In this document: positions 54,631-64,000 of the stretch, in pieces
Numbering within the stretch: the stretch's first letter is position 1
Layout: each line of letters opens with the position of its first letter
NCBI GenBank assembly: GCA_950295325.1
Contig: OX485807.1
Span: forward strand, 41,572,440-41,636,439
DNA length: 64,000 bases
Direction: 5' to 3'
Source of the DNA: Polytrichum commune
Taxonomy: Eukaryota; Streptophyta; Polytrichopsida; Polytrichales; Polytrichaceae
Made by a program: the position numbers and the translations under genes
Notes under the pieces: model-generated
Database searches by the model: none
What the model was told of the DNA's origin: nothing
Seen by the model: only the letters and a program-made list of their open reading frames with translations

Positions 54631-55663
54631 GTGTGCCATGGAAGGTTCTTAACCCACTCGCCCACCTACCCACCCGAAATTGTGGATCTTCGATTGATTA
54701 ATAAGGTCGTAAGTGCCACTACTTCATATGTTTAATCTTAATGGGGACGCCCCTACACGTTGAGTGGTGTGTGATTAGGTGCAGATCTAAGAACAAACAC
54801 CAAAAATAACTGTATCTAGATGATAACAGAGTGCGTGCTCAAAGTCGGTACAGTTGTTGTAACTTGGATGACCGATGTTATTATCATCAGCGATAATGGT
54901 TCGTGCCACAATTTTGGATTCACTAACCACTCATTATGGGTATTAATCTTATGAATATTGTTGTAGAGGGTGCTCTGTTTCATTTCTACTAGTGACAAAA
55001 TTGAGTTTCCATGTGGGATTTGAAGAGGTCTCAACCAATGTAGGATTGACACGTGACAAACTTGAGGGGGAAATAGTTAATTGTTGTCAAATTAGAAAGC
55101 CCTATTTAATAGTATACGATATATATATATATATATATTAAGTGGACCTAAACCATACATTTTTAGCGACGCACTCACTTTTGCTATACTACCATATAGG
55201 GATTTTTATTTTGACAACAATTAATTATTCTCCCCTCGAGTTTGTCACGTGTCATCCTACGTTGGTTGAGACCCTCTTGAATCCAACGTGGAAACTCAAT
55301 TTTGGCACTAGTTTAAATGAAATATAACACCCTCTACAATATTAATCACACAATTAATATCCGAAATGATTAGTTAGTGAATCCAAATTGTGGTACCAAC
55401 CATTATTGCTTATAATAATATGGGTCATCCAAGTTACAACAACTATAACGAATTTGAGCACTTAATCTATTTTCATGTAGACACACTTCTTTTTGGTTTT
55501 TGTTCTTAGATCTATATTTAATCACACATCACTCAAAGTATAGGGCATCCCATTAAGATTAAAAATATGAAATAGTGGCATTTACGACCTTATTAATCAA
55601 TCGAAGCTCCACAATTTCGGGTGGGCGGGTGGACGGGTGGGTCAAGAATCTCCCGTAGCACAC
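54631..55663. mobile_element. 1-kb foldback palindrome
   Basis: Two imperfect inverted arms of about 490 bp (54631-55119 and 55178-55663) flank an AT-rich centre containing a TA run. Matching pairs include GATTGATTAATAAGGTCGTA with its complement near 55580, GTTGTAACTTGGATGAC with GTCATCCAAGTTACAAC near 55425, and GACACGTGACAAACTTGAGG with its complement near 55237. The arms contain family T-like phrases (GAGTGGTGTGTGATTAGG), so the structure could be two inverted family members or a foldback-type element. Confidence 0.8.
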
Positions 55664-55741
55664 GAGATCCAAATACAAAAAATGAAAATTAGAAACTAAA
55701 CAAATGAAACAAGCGGCTCGTCGCAAGAGTGTTCCGCTCTG

Positions 55742-56712
55742 CCCCATCATTATCTTGTTCATATAGCTATGTAATTCCAATCAATTGTCCAACCAAGGCC
55801 CACCTTTTGGCTCATTTTAAAAACGACCACGCCTCACTTGACTTACAATCGGATTCCACGCGAATCACAAGCCACTACTACATGATGTAACACCATAGAA
55901 TCACAAACACATATATGGTTGGTCCCCGTTGGATGCCCAAACTTTAGCCCATTATACGAAACACCTTTAAAGATAGATAGATTATCTTGCTCATGTGGCT
56001 ATGTAATTCCAATCAGTTGTCCGACCAAGGCCCACCTTTTGGCTCATTTTAGAGATGACCATGCCTCACTCAACTTACAATCAGACTTCACTCGAACCAC
56101 GAGCTACTACTACTACTACTATTGCTGCTACTACATGTAACACCACAAAATCACAAACACATATATAACCGGTCCCGGTTGAACACCCAAACTTTGGCCC
56201 ATTTCACAAACCACCCCTAAAGATAAATAGATAGATTATCTTGTTCACGTGGCTCTATAATTCCAATCCGTTTTCCAACCAAGGCCCACCTTTCGGCTCA
56301 ACTCATAGATGACCACGCCTCACTCAGCTCACAATCAGACTCAACTCGAACCACGAGCTACCACTCCTGCTGCTCTACATGTAACAACACATACTCACAA
56401 ACACATATATGACCCGTCTCAGTTAAATGCCCGAACTTTGGCCCATTTCACAAACCACCCCTAAAGATAGATAGATTATCTTGTAATTCCAATCCGTTTT
56501 CCAACCAAGGCCCACCTTTCAGCTCAACTCAACTCAGAGACGACCACGCCTCACTCAACTCACAATCGGACTCCACTCGAAGCACGAGCTACCACTGTTG
56601 TTGCTGCCGCTGCTACATGTAACAACACAGAATCACAACACACATGTATGACCTGTCCCGGTTGAGTGCCCGAACTTTGGCCCATTTCACAAACCACCCT
56701 TTAAATATAGAC
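55742..56712. repeat. Four-copy tandem array, about 240-bp units
   Basis: The anchor GGCCCACCTTT recurs at 55797, 56029, 56283 and 56509, giving spacings of 232, 254 and 226 bp. Each unit holds AAGATAGATAGATTATCTTG, TAATTCCAATC, AACCAAGGCCCACC, GACCACGCCTCAC, a run of CTA/CTG triplets of variable length, ATGTAACA, CACAAACACATATAT and CCCAAACTTTAGCCCA-like blocks. Satellite-like; no gene. Confidence 0.9.
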
Positions 56713-57540
56713 CGACCGAGCTCTTCCCACGGGACCGCGCCAATAAAACACATCGAAACATCGGGTGACGTGAAGCGGGCCTTTCACGGGTGAGGGTCGG
56801 CCGCTCGAGAGGCTCATGTGCATTAAGTTAAGTTATCTCGAGTTCCAATTATCAAGGAGCCGCGGCAGAAGAAGCAGACTGGATGAAGTTGGCATTTGCA
56901 GAGTCAGCTTTAGAACTCAACCACTTATACACTAAACTAACACATGATTCCCCACACAATCAACAGTTAATCTTCTTCTGCTATGGCTGCTGCTGATGCA
57001 TGCCCATCATTTCGTCGACTTCACCTTGCTGATGAGGCTGTGAAGGAGGAGGAGGAGGAGGAGGAGCCCCGAAACCCACTCTAAGAGTCAAGCCTATCTT
57101 GCCCCCCCCCCCCCCCGGGCGCCCGGCCGGCCATTTTGGGCTACATTAATACTAAACTATGTGGTGGGGTGGGTGTTATTTGGTGGTTGATATTCCATGT
57201 GTTCTCCAACTTCCATGATATTCCTCACCACTAGAGGTTTAAGTCCGCTAGTGTTGCGAATAGCGGAGAATTGTTCTCTCTCTCCCCTTATAGTGGGGCC
57301 AGCTTGAGTATTGTTCACTCTGCGAGGGTGAAGAGACACGTGGGGTTTTTTTTAAGTCTTTGGATTTAATATTGAAAAGAGCTTCCTGAGCTTTTGTTGG
57401 CTCTGTCTGTAGGACAGAGACTATGCGTCAACTTCTTCGTTTCAAGAGCAAATTTCCTAACCACTTTGTGTTCACACTTGGATGTTACTTGTTCTTATTA
57501 TTTTTGGTCCACTGTATTTAATGTGGATGTTATCTATAGT
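56713..57540. other. Spacer with triplet and homopolymer tracts
   Basis: Holds a GAG run at about 57046-57066 and a C tract of about 16 followed by GGGCGCCCGGCCGGCC near 57102-57132. A short plus-strand frame begins at 56983 (MAAADACPSFRRLHLADEAV, then Glu run, 33 codons). On the other strand a tail-like frame (PPPPPPPSQPHQQ, ending MMGMHQQQP) overlaps it. Neither has enough support to call a gene. Confidence 0.35.
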
Positions 57541-57816
57541 TTATATATATATATACAAGTGCTCCCTAAAATGCATTGAAAGAAATCTAGTTAACTATGG
57601 TTATTCCGGTAGTTATTGATTAGTTATTTTTAAAAAATCGGGTGATAAATGAGTAGCTTCAATCCTTGACCCGCATTTGAGAAGAAGGTGCACAAAATCC
57701 AAGAAAGGTTTGGTATAGTGAATAGCCATGGATTGGCATGAGCAAAGTAATCAGCTACAATTGCAGTCTTTCATAACAAAGGACAGAGCCTCACGGTTCT
57801 ACCGTTTTCTTGTTTA
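57541..57816 (+). repeat. Dispersed repeat U, copy 2
   Basis: Direct-orientation partner of 29929-30198. It starts at a TA microsatellite and ends after GGTTCTACCGTTTTCTTG. Repeat W copy 2 begins about 50 bp further on. Confidence 0.8.
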
Positions 57817-57864
57817 GGTTTAGTTAGATTAAACTCGCCTTAAACGGTCTTGCATAGGTCAATA

Positions 57865-58060
57865 CAAGGTTTAAGGCAGCGGATCCCATGCGCATACCTT
57901 GTTGTGGGTCCTAAAATGATCTCAAACTCTGGAAGATAGAAAGAGGAGGTCCCAGAGGTTTTGCCCAACGATCAAAATAAGTTGGAAGACACGAGAAGCT
58001 AATTAACAAGCTCTTGATAGAAAGTTTTCTCAAAGAAGGATGAAACCCATGGTTTCGTCG
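57865..58060 (+). repeat. Dispersed repeat W, copy 2
   Basis: Partner of 11335-11575: GTGGGTCCTAAAATGATCTCAA, GAAAGAGGAGGTCCCA, AACAAGCTCTTGATAGAAAG, TCAAAGAAGGATGAAACCCA. Confidence 0.65.
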
Positions 58061-61000
58061 CTCGTTGAGGGACTTCACGGATACGTCTATTGGGAGGGCT
58101 CGAGTTTCGAAGTCCAAGGAGCCTTTGTGCTTTGGAAACACTGTGTGTACAACATTGAAGGTGAATAAATAACTCATTGACAATACAGTGTCTGAAGTGC
58201 CATGGGATTGCGGTATGTACCAATAAGTTATTAGCAAGATTCACATCACACATCCTTGTAATACCTGTGAGAGGCTTGCCTTCTCCTTCATGGACCATTT
58301 GAGACCTTGTGCACAATGACACAATTTTTGCTCACATAAGACTAATGCTCGATAATTAAATAAATTCAACTATCTACTTGTTTTTAAAAAAAAATGAGAT
58401 TCTCAATCAAAATCGTAATCCCAAATGGTAACCCACATTAAGAGGGCATGCCAATGTACTTTACAATTTTGGACAAGTTTTGTTGAATCAACCCCTTGAA
58501 ATCTTGTAGTGCGTTCTCTGTACATTGCAAAATATAAAGTTTGCATCATCACGAAAGAAAGAAAGAAAGAAAGAAGTTTGTGTGTAAATATAAACCTCAT
58601 GGTGGGACATTGGTGTCCCAAATGAATCGGAGCCTTCTCAATGATTGGTTTTGTGGTTGTAAGTGATCGAAAATAGAAACCGACTTCAATTATTAGAGCA
58701 TGTACATGACGTGGAGATAAATTCAACGCCACTTTGATCGCCTTCAATTGACCAGTTTTGACGTCAACACGGATTTTAGGGTTCAATTGGTGTATTATGG
58801 GACACATGTCCCTTCATGAGATTCATATGAAATCCCATATGGACTTAGATTGTCTTTGTCAATTACAAAATATCAAAAGAAAACAAAAATAATGAATTGA
58901 ACATCAACATTTGTTGACATGAATATGAGTCCATTAGCCTTCGAGAGTCCTCTTGTTACATAATAAGGTATATCTAGTGCCTACCTTTCAGCCAGTGGAC
59001 TATGGGAAGTACCGTAACATGCAAAGAGAGAAGAAGATTAACGATGTGTCAAGGAAGGGGAGAGTACCGCCTCCTACTTTATTTTGTAGTTTTCTTTCTT
59101 TTGTTGGAGAATGGGATATGTTACGACGAAGAAACTTCGAGTGTCTTTCAATGATACCACCACTCCAAAAGCATGTTTGTAAGATAAAGCTTTGTTGGCA
59201 TGTATCATAAAGAAAGGGAAGCACTCCAATCTTTCGGGCATAATGGTATAAAAGCTTTGGGTACCTACTTTTGTTGCTTTTAGGAATACACTATGTTTCA
59301 AGATTTGGCTCTTGAGAGCATGTGTAATAAATGGGAGGGCAACATGTGTTCTTGACGGTTTGGTCAATTGTGACAAAAGATCCATTTCACGCGACTTTGA
59401 CAATGGTACCTACTACGAAGAGAAGCACCAAGTCAAGTCCAAACCAAATGACAAGGTCTACTCTCACTAAGGCTCTAGTGAGTTTGAACCTATCACCACC
59501 GTACATCCCACTTAGTGTGTGGTATTGTTTAGAGTTACGCAATGCTATAGCTATTCAATAAGAATGTAATATTTGACCAAGCAAAGTCATTTGTGTTTTA
59601 TAACGTCCAAACAACCTATTGAACTTTTGTTAGTAGAAATTGAACTCATGAGTAAGACGATTGCGTAATTCCAAATAATATCATGCACCAATTGGGATAA
59701 TCAACGTAGAAGTCATCATTATTCTAAGTGCTCTATCATAACATTTTGAAGCTTTACATGAATAAGTAAGTTATGCTATAGGGAGTCTACTGTAAGATGG
59801 ATTGGTTTTGATGGGACCGTTAGAAGTGGGAAAAAATCAAATATTTTCTAAGTTGCTAATCGATTAAATCATGTGAACCATGGGGAGGAAGCACCATGCG
59901 CAAAGTGAGTTTGAATTGATATGGGGATAGTTGTCGATAGGAAGTCTAGAAAATCACTTCAATTTAGGTTAAGCATTGCAATACCTAGATGTTTTCAAAT
60001 GCAAGATGGCCTTCAAGTATGGTAGTCCTTGCAAAACCTAAATGCTTGGGAATAACGAGAAAATGGCTTTGTGCACACATATAAGATAGCAACCATCTTC
60101 AACAAGACAATATGTTCCTTGGCACTACATTGTTTATATGTTAGTGCCACCAACATGTTAGTGTCACTTACGTTGTTATGAGACTTTTATGTAGGCTATA
60201 CTAATGAACGACAACTAATCATCAGTGTAAACCACACAACACTTGCCACTATTATGAGGTCTATGTGTATGTTACACAACGGTCAACAAAGTTATCCCAT
60301 AAGTGTAAACATATGACACTTGCCATTATTATCCTCAATAATATCCACGTTTTGCATAACTATGATGTAAAACTACCATTTCAAGTACTCCAAGCTAAGT
60401 GTCATACTGTAAAAAATCATCCAATTCAAAAAAATACTTGTATTGACAAATAGTGTCACGTTAATGAGTAATAGATGTGACATTTCTAAGCATTTAGACA
60501 CCTACTTTAGATCCTTCGTGAATACTATACATGACACTAATTTCCATGAACAATGTAGTGCAACCACATGTTTACACTTGAGCCATGCAGTCATGAACAA
60601 ATGCATGAGTTTTGTCATGATGTAAATCCCTTGTTCTACTTTGTTTTACAATCTATATATATATGGCATGGAAAAGGGTAGCTACTAGCTAGTGCTAGTG
60701 AACCAAACACAACAAGATAAACCCCATGTAAGAAACATGTTAAATTTGGAGACCCGGCCAAATACGAAGATGGACTTGTGAGCCGGACCCAAAGGGACTC
60801 TCATTGTGCATGGCAATAGGTATTAGGGGATGGGTATGGCATGGTAGATGGGCCATCATGCCACCATGGACCCCCATTCAACTCAATACAACGAGGTGAG
60901 CAATGATAGAAATGGCATGTCATGCAATGGCACGAGGCATGACGCGACTAAGGCATATATGGGTGTTCCGTGGTTTGTTTTTCATGCTCTTCAACTTCTA

Positions 61001-62013
61001 CCAATTAGATTTACCCAACAAGAATTGTTTTGCATTAGCAAGTCTATGATGAAGCATAAACAAAACTCGGATTGAACTTCGAACCTCCCCTTATTAAATG
61101 AGTCATGATGACATGAAGTGCATGTTTCTTGATTTCTTAAACAAAATGCATAGGTCCTCCCAACCGTGCTCACTGCTCATAAATAAGTTCACAAATATTG
61201 TCATCCCAACTTACTTTAAGTTTATTCAAATGCCAAGTATTGACACAAAGTTCGGTGTATTCTACAACCCTAACATTCATTTAATGAACTATTGTCATGG
61301 ATGATTGAAAATTGGATGAAAAATCACTTCGTAAGTGATGGATTTTTCAACGTTGTTAACTCTATAGTGCCCGGTTCTTGGTCTACAAGGAATGATGAAA
61401 AAATTATTAGGTCTACATTTAGTGACGGTGACACTACACAACCGGTTTAGAAGTAGTATTGACCAAGACAAATAGAATCGGTGACACTAAATGCAATCTT
61501 TGTTGTAGTTCTCAAATATTTGCGAAGGGAGCATCAAAGTATCAAGAAAGTAGTTGTCAACTAACTTATGTACTTTTTTTCCAATACTTGAGGGTGTACC
61601 CGATTTGTTGACGTTTCATATTGATGAGGTGGTGGATTTCTTGGAAAAAACTATCGTCCCAAGAGAAGGGGCCCTATCGGATGGTTGGGCTAGAGTGGTA
61701 ACATAATTCATTAAAAATACATATTATTAAACAATGAGAAGAGAATTTAATGGTTTGGATATAAAGGAAGTAGAAAGAAAAGGAAAGAAACGCAAGCATT
61801 TCTTAAGCATTTCTCCAAAAAAAAACTTGTGTGTTTCCATCTCTTGCATTGCCGAATCCTTAGCCAACATTTGGATTCTCAATGTAAAGGGGAACTACAC
61901 TAGATATGTTATTTTGTGTCCAGTTATATAGTGCAACATCCTTTTACTATTTTTTACCAAGTAAAGTTGTCAATTCTCTATAATGTTCAAATAACTAATT
62001 TGACCTTTGTTGG
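58061..62013. other. Gene-free AT-rich stretch
   Basis: About 4 kb without a supported gene. The longest frame, 58403-58807 on the minus strand (134 codons), has a weakly coding look (KTGQLKAIKVALNLS) but no motif I can defend; it may derive from a retroelement. A GAAA microsatellite lies at about 58555-58577 and a TA run near 60655. Several short duplicated phrases suggest degraded repeats. Confidence 0.4.
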
Positions 62014-62022
62014 CAAAAAGAT

Positions 62023-62370
62023 GCCCCGGGCTAGATCACATCTTCATTCGGCTCAGTCTTCTTGCCCGCACCTGTGTGGGAACTATTCCCTGTCGGGAAC
62101 CAATGTGATTATACCCAGTCACTTGAGCCATTAAGCGCTTGGTCACTTAAACCATCAAGCTCCTTTGGCGTGTGAAGGAACTCCATCAATTGACTTGAGG
62201 ATAATGAAAGTGATGTCAACTTGAATATTTGTAAATTTGACAAGGTATTGTCACATTGGTTCCCAACATGGAAGAGTTCCCACGCAGGGAAGAACAGGGT
62301 GACTGAGCAGTGAAGGAGACGTGGGAAGGGACGCAACCTAGCTGAATGAAGATGTGATCTAGCCCGGGGC
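62023..62370. mobile_element. Mutator-like miniature element with 9-bp duplication
   Basis: A 348-bp element starting GCCCCGGGCTAGATCACATC and ending with the inverse, GATGTGATCTAGCCCGGGGC. The terminal 27 bp are perfect inverted repeats, and similarity continues through much of each half, with one arm longer. It is flanked by the identical 9-mer CAAAAAGAT at 62014-62022 and 62371-62379. A 9-bp duplication points to the Mutator superfamily. No coding capacity; frames inside it are chance. Confidence 0.9.
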
Positions 62371-62379
62371 CAAAAAGAT

Positions 62380-63325
62380 AAGATATATTGTAAACAATTA
62401 AAGCATCACATAATTCTAAATAGCAAGTGACACTAAATACAGTATTCAGTGTACTCATCTTTCTGTGAGTGGGTGAGGCTACGTAAAATCATTACACAAA
62501 AATGCAAACAAAAGGGAGTTAATTGTGGGACATTTCTCCGTTGTGTAATTAATGGTTGTATGCTTAATCTTGTAATTAAGTTGCCCTTGCACATAATTAC
62601 ACTTGATTATGCTTGATTACTTATAATTGTATTTAATTTGAGTGTGTATAAATACTTGTGAAAGGATAAGACATTAATTAAAATGCCATAAAATGAAATA
62701 GCTAAAATCAACACATTATGTTGAGTTCAATTTAAGAATGACAAAGGCTAGATCAACAAAAAAAATTGTAACCTCAATGCCAACAAGGATTATTTTTATT
62801 TGTACTATTCTTAACTTCCAAGTTGATTACATACTTTGTTGATGGTTTCCCTTCAAAAATGAAATTTAGTCAATTGCTTATTTATTAAGTGAAAGTGAAC
62901 ATAGACACTAGATTCTTGGATTTTGAAGGCGGCGTGCACTCAATATGGGTTTTGTGGACAAACAACCTTCAAGAATGCAAGGGCAACTTTTTTTGAAGTT
63001 GAGTAGGGTGGGCAACGTTATTCAGTCGAGTTCATATTTAATCTGAAATTTTTGTCAAGGGTTGTCCAATGGGTTTCTAGTCACGGGCCCCATGCCCTTA
63101 TCCCAATAGAGACCCCTCCCCCTAAAAGTTCATAGCGGGAGGTTTAACATCTGCCATGGTTATATTGTCAATGGTATATGTTTGAGAGCATGATACCATG
63201 CTGAAAAAAGAAAAGGAAAGAAAAGAAAAGAAAAGAAAAAGCATGATAATCCTCCTCCCTCACCTACCCGCCTACTTAAATTGTGACAAAAGATAATTGT
63301 AAAAGGAACTATCCCCCCCCCCTCC

Positions 63326-63364
<39 letters not shown>

Positions 63365-64000
63365 CTTGAGTATATCAAAGTTTACTTTCAAGCTTTGTTG
63401 CTTCTTAAAACATCCTCTTGTTATGTGGCCATCTATTCTTTTACATATCCATGTGCCTTTCAAAACTCGGGAGGGTGGGTGGGACCACCCTTCATGACCA
63501 TATTTATGCACATCTATCTCCATACTACTATAATCATCTCATTTCAATATACTTCTAAAAAAGTTGAAACCTTAGCCATCTAAGCTACTAATGTTTCATA
63601 CTTTGTATGTTTAAGCAATATGTTGCCTTCCATATCCTAAGCTTACAAAATTAAGTTCAATATAAAACATGTTCAAGGATACTTCAAAGTCTTATCACAA
63701 CTCAAATATGCTTTACATTCCAAATCATCTTGTGGAATATCTAAGCAACATACACGTATGTTTGAAAGAAGATGATATATAAAACCTAAGTTTGTTGTCA
63801 ATTTTGTGAAGGGTGTGCCTCACCTATGCCCATGCCACCAACCAAATCCACATAGAGGGTTAATAACGTACACGAGGTGAATAACATCAAAACCCAATTG
63901 TTATTTATGTCACACAATCGTGTACGGCATAATCATACATTTCATATCAAAGAATACACATACTAACAATGAGTATTCTACCTATTCCTTAGCCATTTGA
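62380..64000. other. Spacer with microsatellites
   Basis: No gene seen. AAAAG repeats at about 63205-63240, a C tract at about 63314-63324 and an AG run at about 63330-63361. The rest is AT-rich and featureless to my eye. Confidence 0.5.

Noticed and set aside
54295-54735. 146-codon frame on the plus strand
   Set aside because: Runs into the palindrome arm and shows no domain or coding bias that I can see.
56880-57100. Short minus-strand frame with Pro run ending MMGMHQQQP, and plus-strand 33-codon frame
   Set aside because: The triplet repeat explains both. No acceptor with a pyrimidine tract precedes the minus frame, because the sequence there is a G run.
58403-58807. 134-codon frame on the minus strand
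   Set aside because: I considered a LINE ORF1-like domain because of the VDVKTG...LNLS phrase, but the expected Cys knuckle is missing.
1-64000. CRISPR arrays, tRNA or rRNA genes, biosynthetic or defence gene clusters
   Set aside because: I looked for spaced short repeats, cloverleaf-like segments and functionally linked neighbours and saw none; the regular repeats present are satellites, microsatellites or transposons.

Overview
The window looks like nuclear DNA of a green plant (streptophyte), AT-rich and gene-poor, with many-intron genes embedded in transposon-derived sequence. Supporting this are plant-type protein families (a CPSF73-II-like nuclease, a fragment of the plant rhamnose synthase RHM, a mitochondrial 2-oxoglutarate dehydrogenase), canonical GT-AG introns of 100-1500 bp, a Ty3/gypsy chromovirus primed by a tRNA-Met-like site, and several families of short inverted-repeat transposons. 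Sequence features of the dehydrogenase argue against a flowering plant; a bryophyte, another seed-free plant or a streptophyte alga is possible, but I cannot name the species.

Layout. 1-112: the last codons of an upstream plus-strand gene. 1952-2396: a tandem duplication in front of the next gene. 2544-16900: the E1 subunit of 2-oxoglutarate dehydrogenase in 28 exons, which I reconstructed exon by exon into one open frame of 1039 residues. It carries a degenerate EF-hand-like pair inserted between two catalytic blocks. 18476-19090: a GC-rich, intronless, frame-shifted piece of a rhamnose synthase. 21168-22444 (minus): a three-exon gene for a 101-residue protein, probably mitochondrial with one membrane segment. 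26003-29569: a three-exon gene for a 293-residue protein I do not recognise. 36476-44674: a 15-exon CPSF73-II/INTS11-type metallo-beta-lactamase nuclease with intact catalytic motifs and a long C-terminal extension.

The rest is mobile or repeated DNA. A Tc1/mariner-pogo-type transposon (31561-34774, TA duplication, broken transposase) sits inside an older inverted-repeat element. A LINE 3' end (46185-47470) has a second remnant near 24.2 kb. A structurally complete but coding-dead LTR retrotransposon lies at 48078-53216, with 261-bp LTRs and target duplication TCATA. A 1-kb foldback palindrome (54631-55663) is followed by a four-copy tandem array (55742-56712). A Mutator-like miniature element with a perfect 9-bp duplication lies at 62023-62370. 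At least four families of miniature inverted-repeat elements are spread through introns and spacers.

The genes do not form an operon or a defence or biosynthetic cluster; they are independent housekeeping genes. The observations most worth following are the EF-hand-like insertion in the dehydrogenase, two introns in unrelated genes that were triplicated in units reaching their 3' splice sites, and the nested transposon insertion. I found no convincing new multi-gene system.
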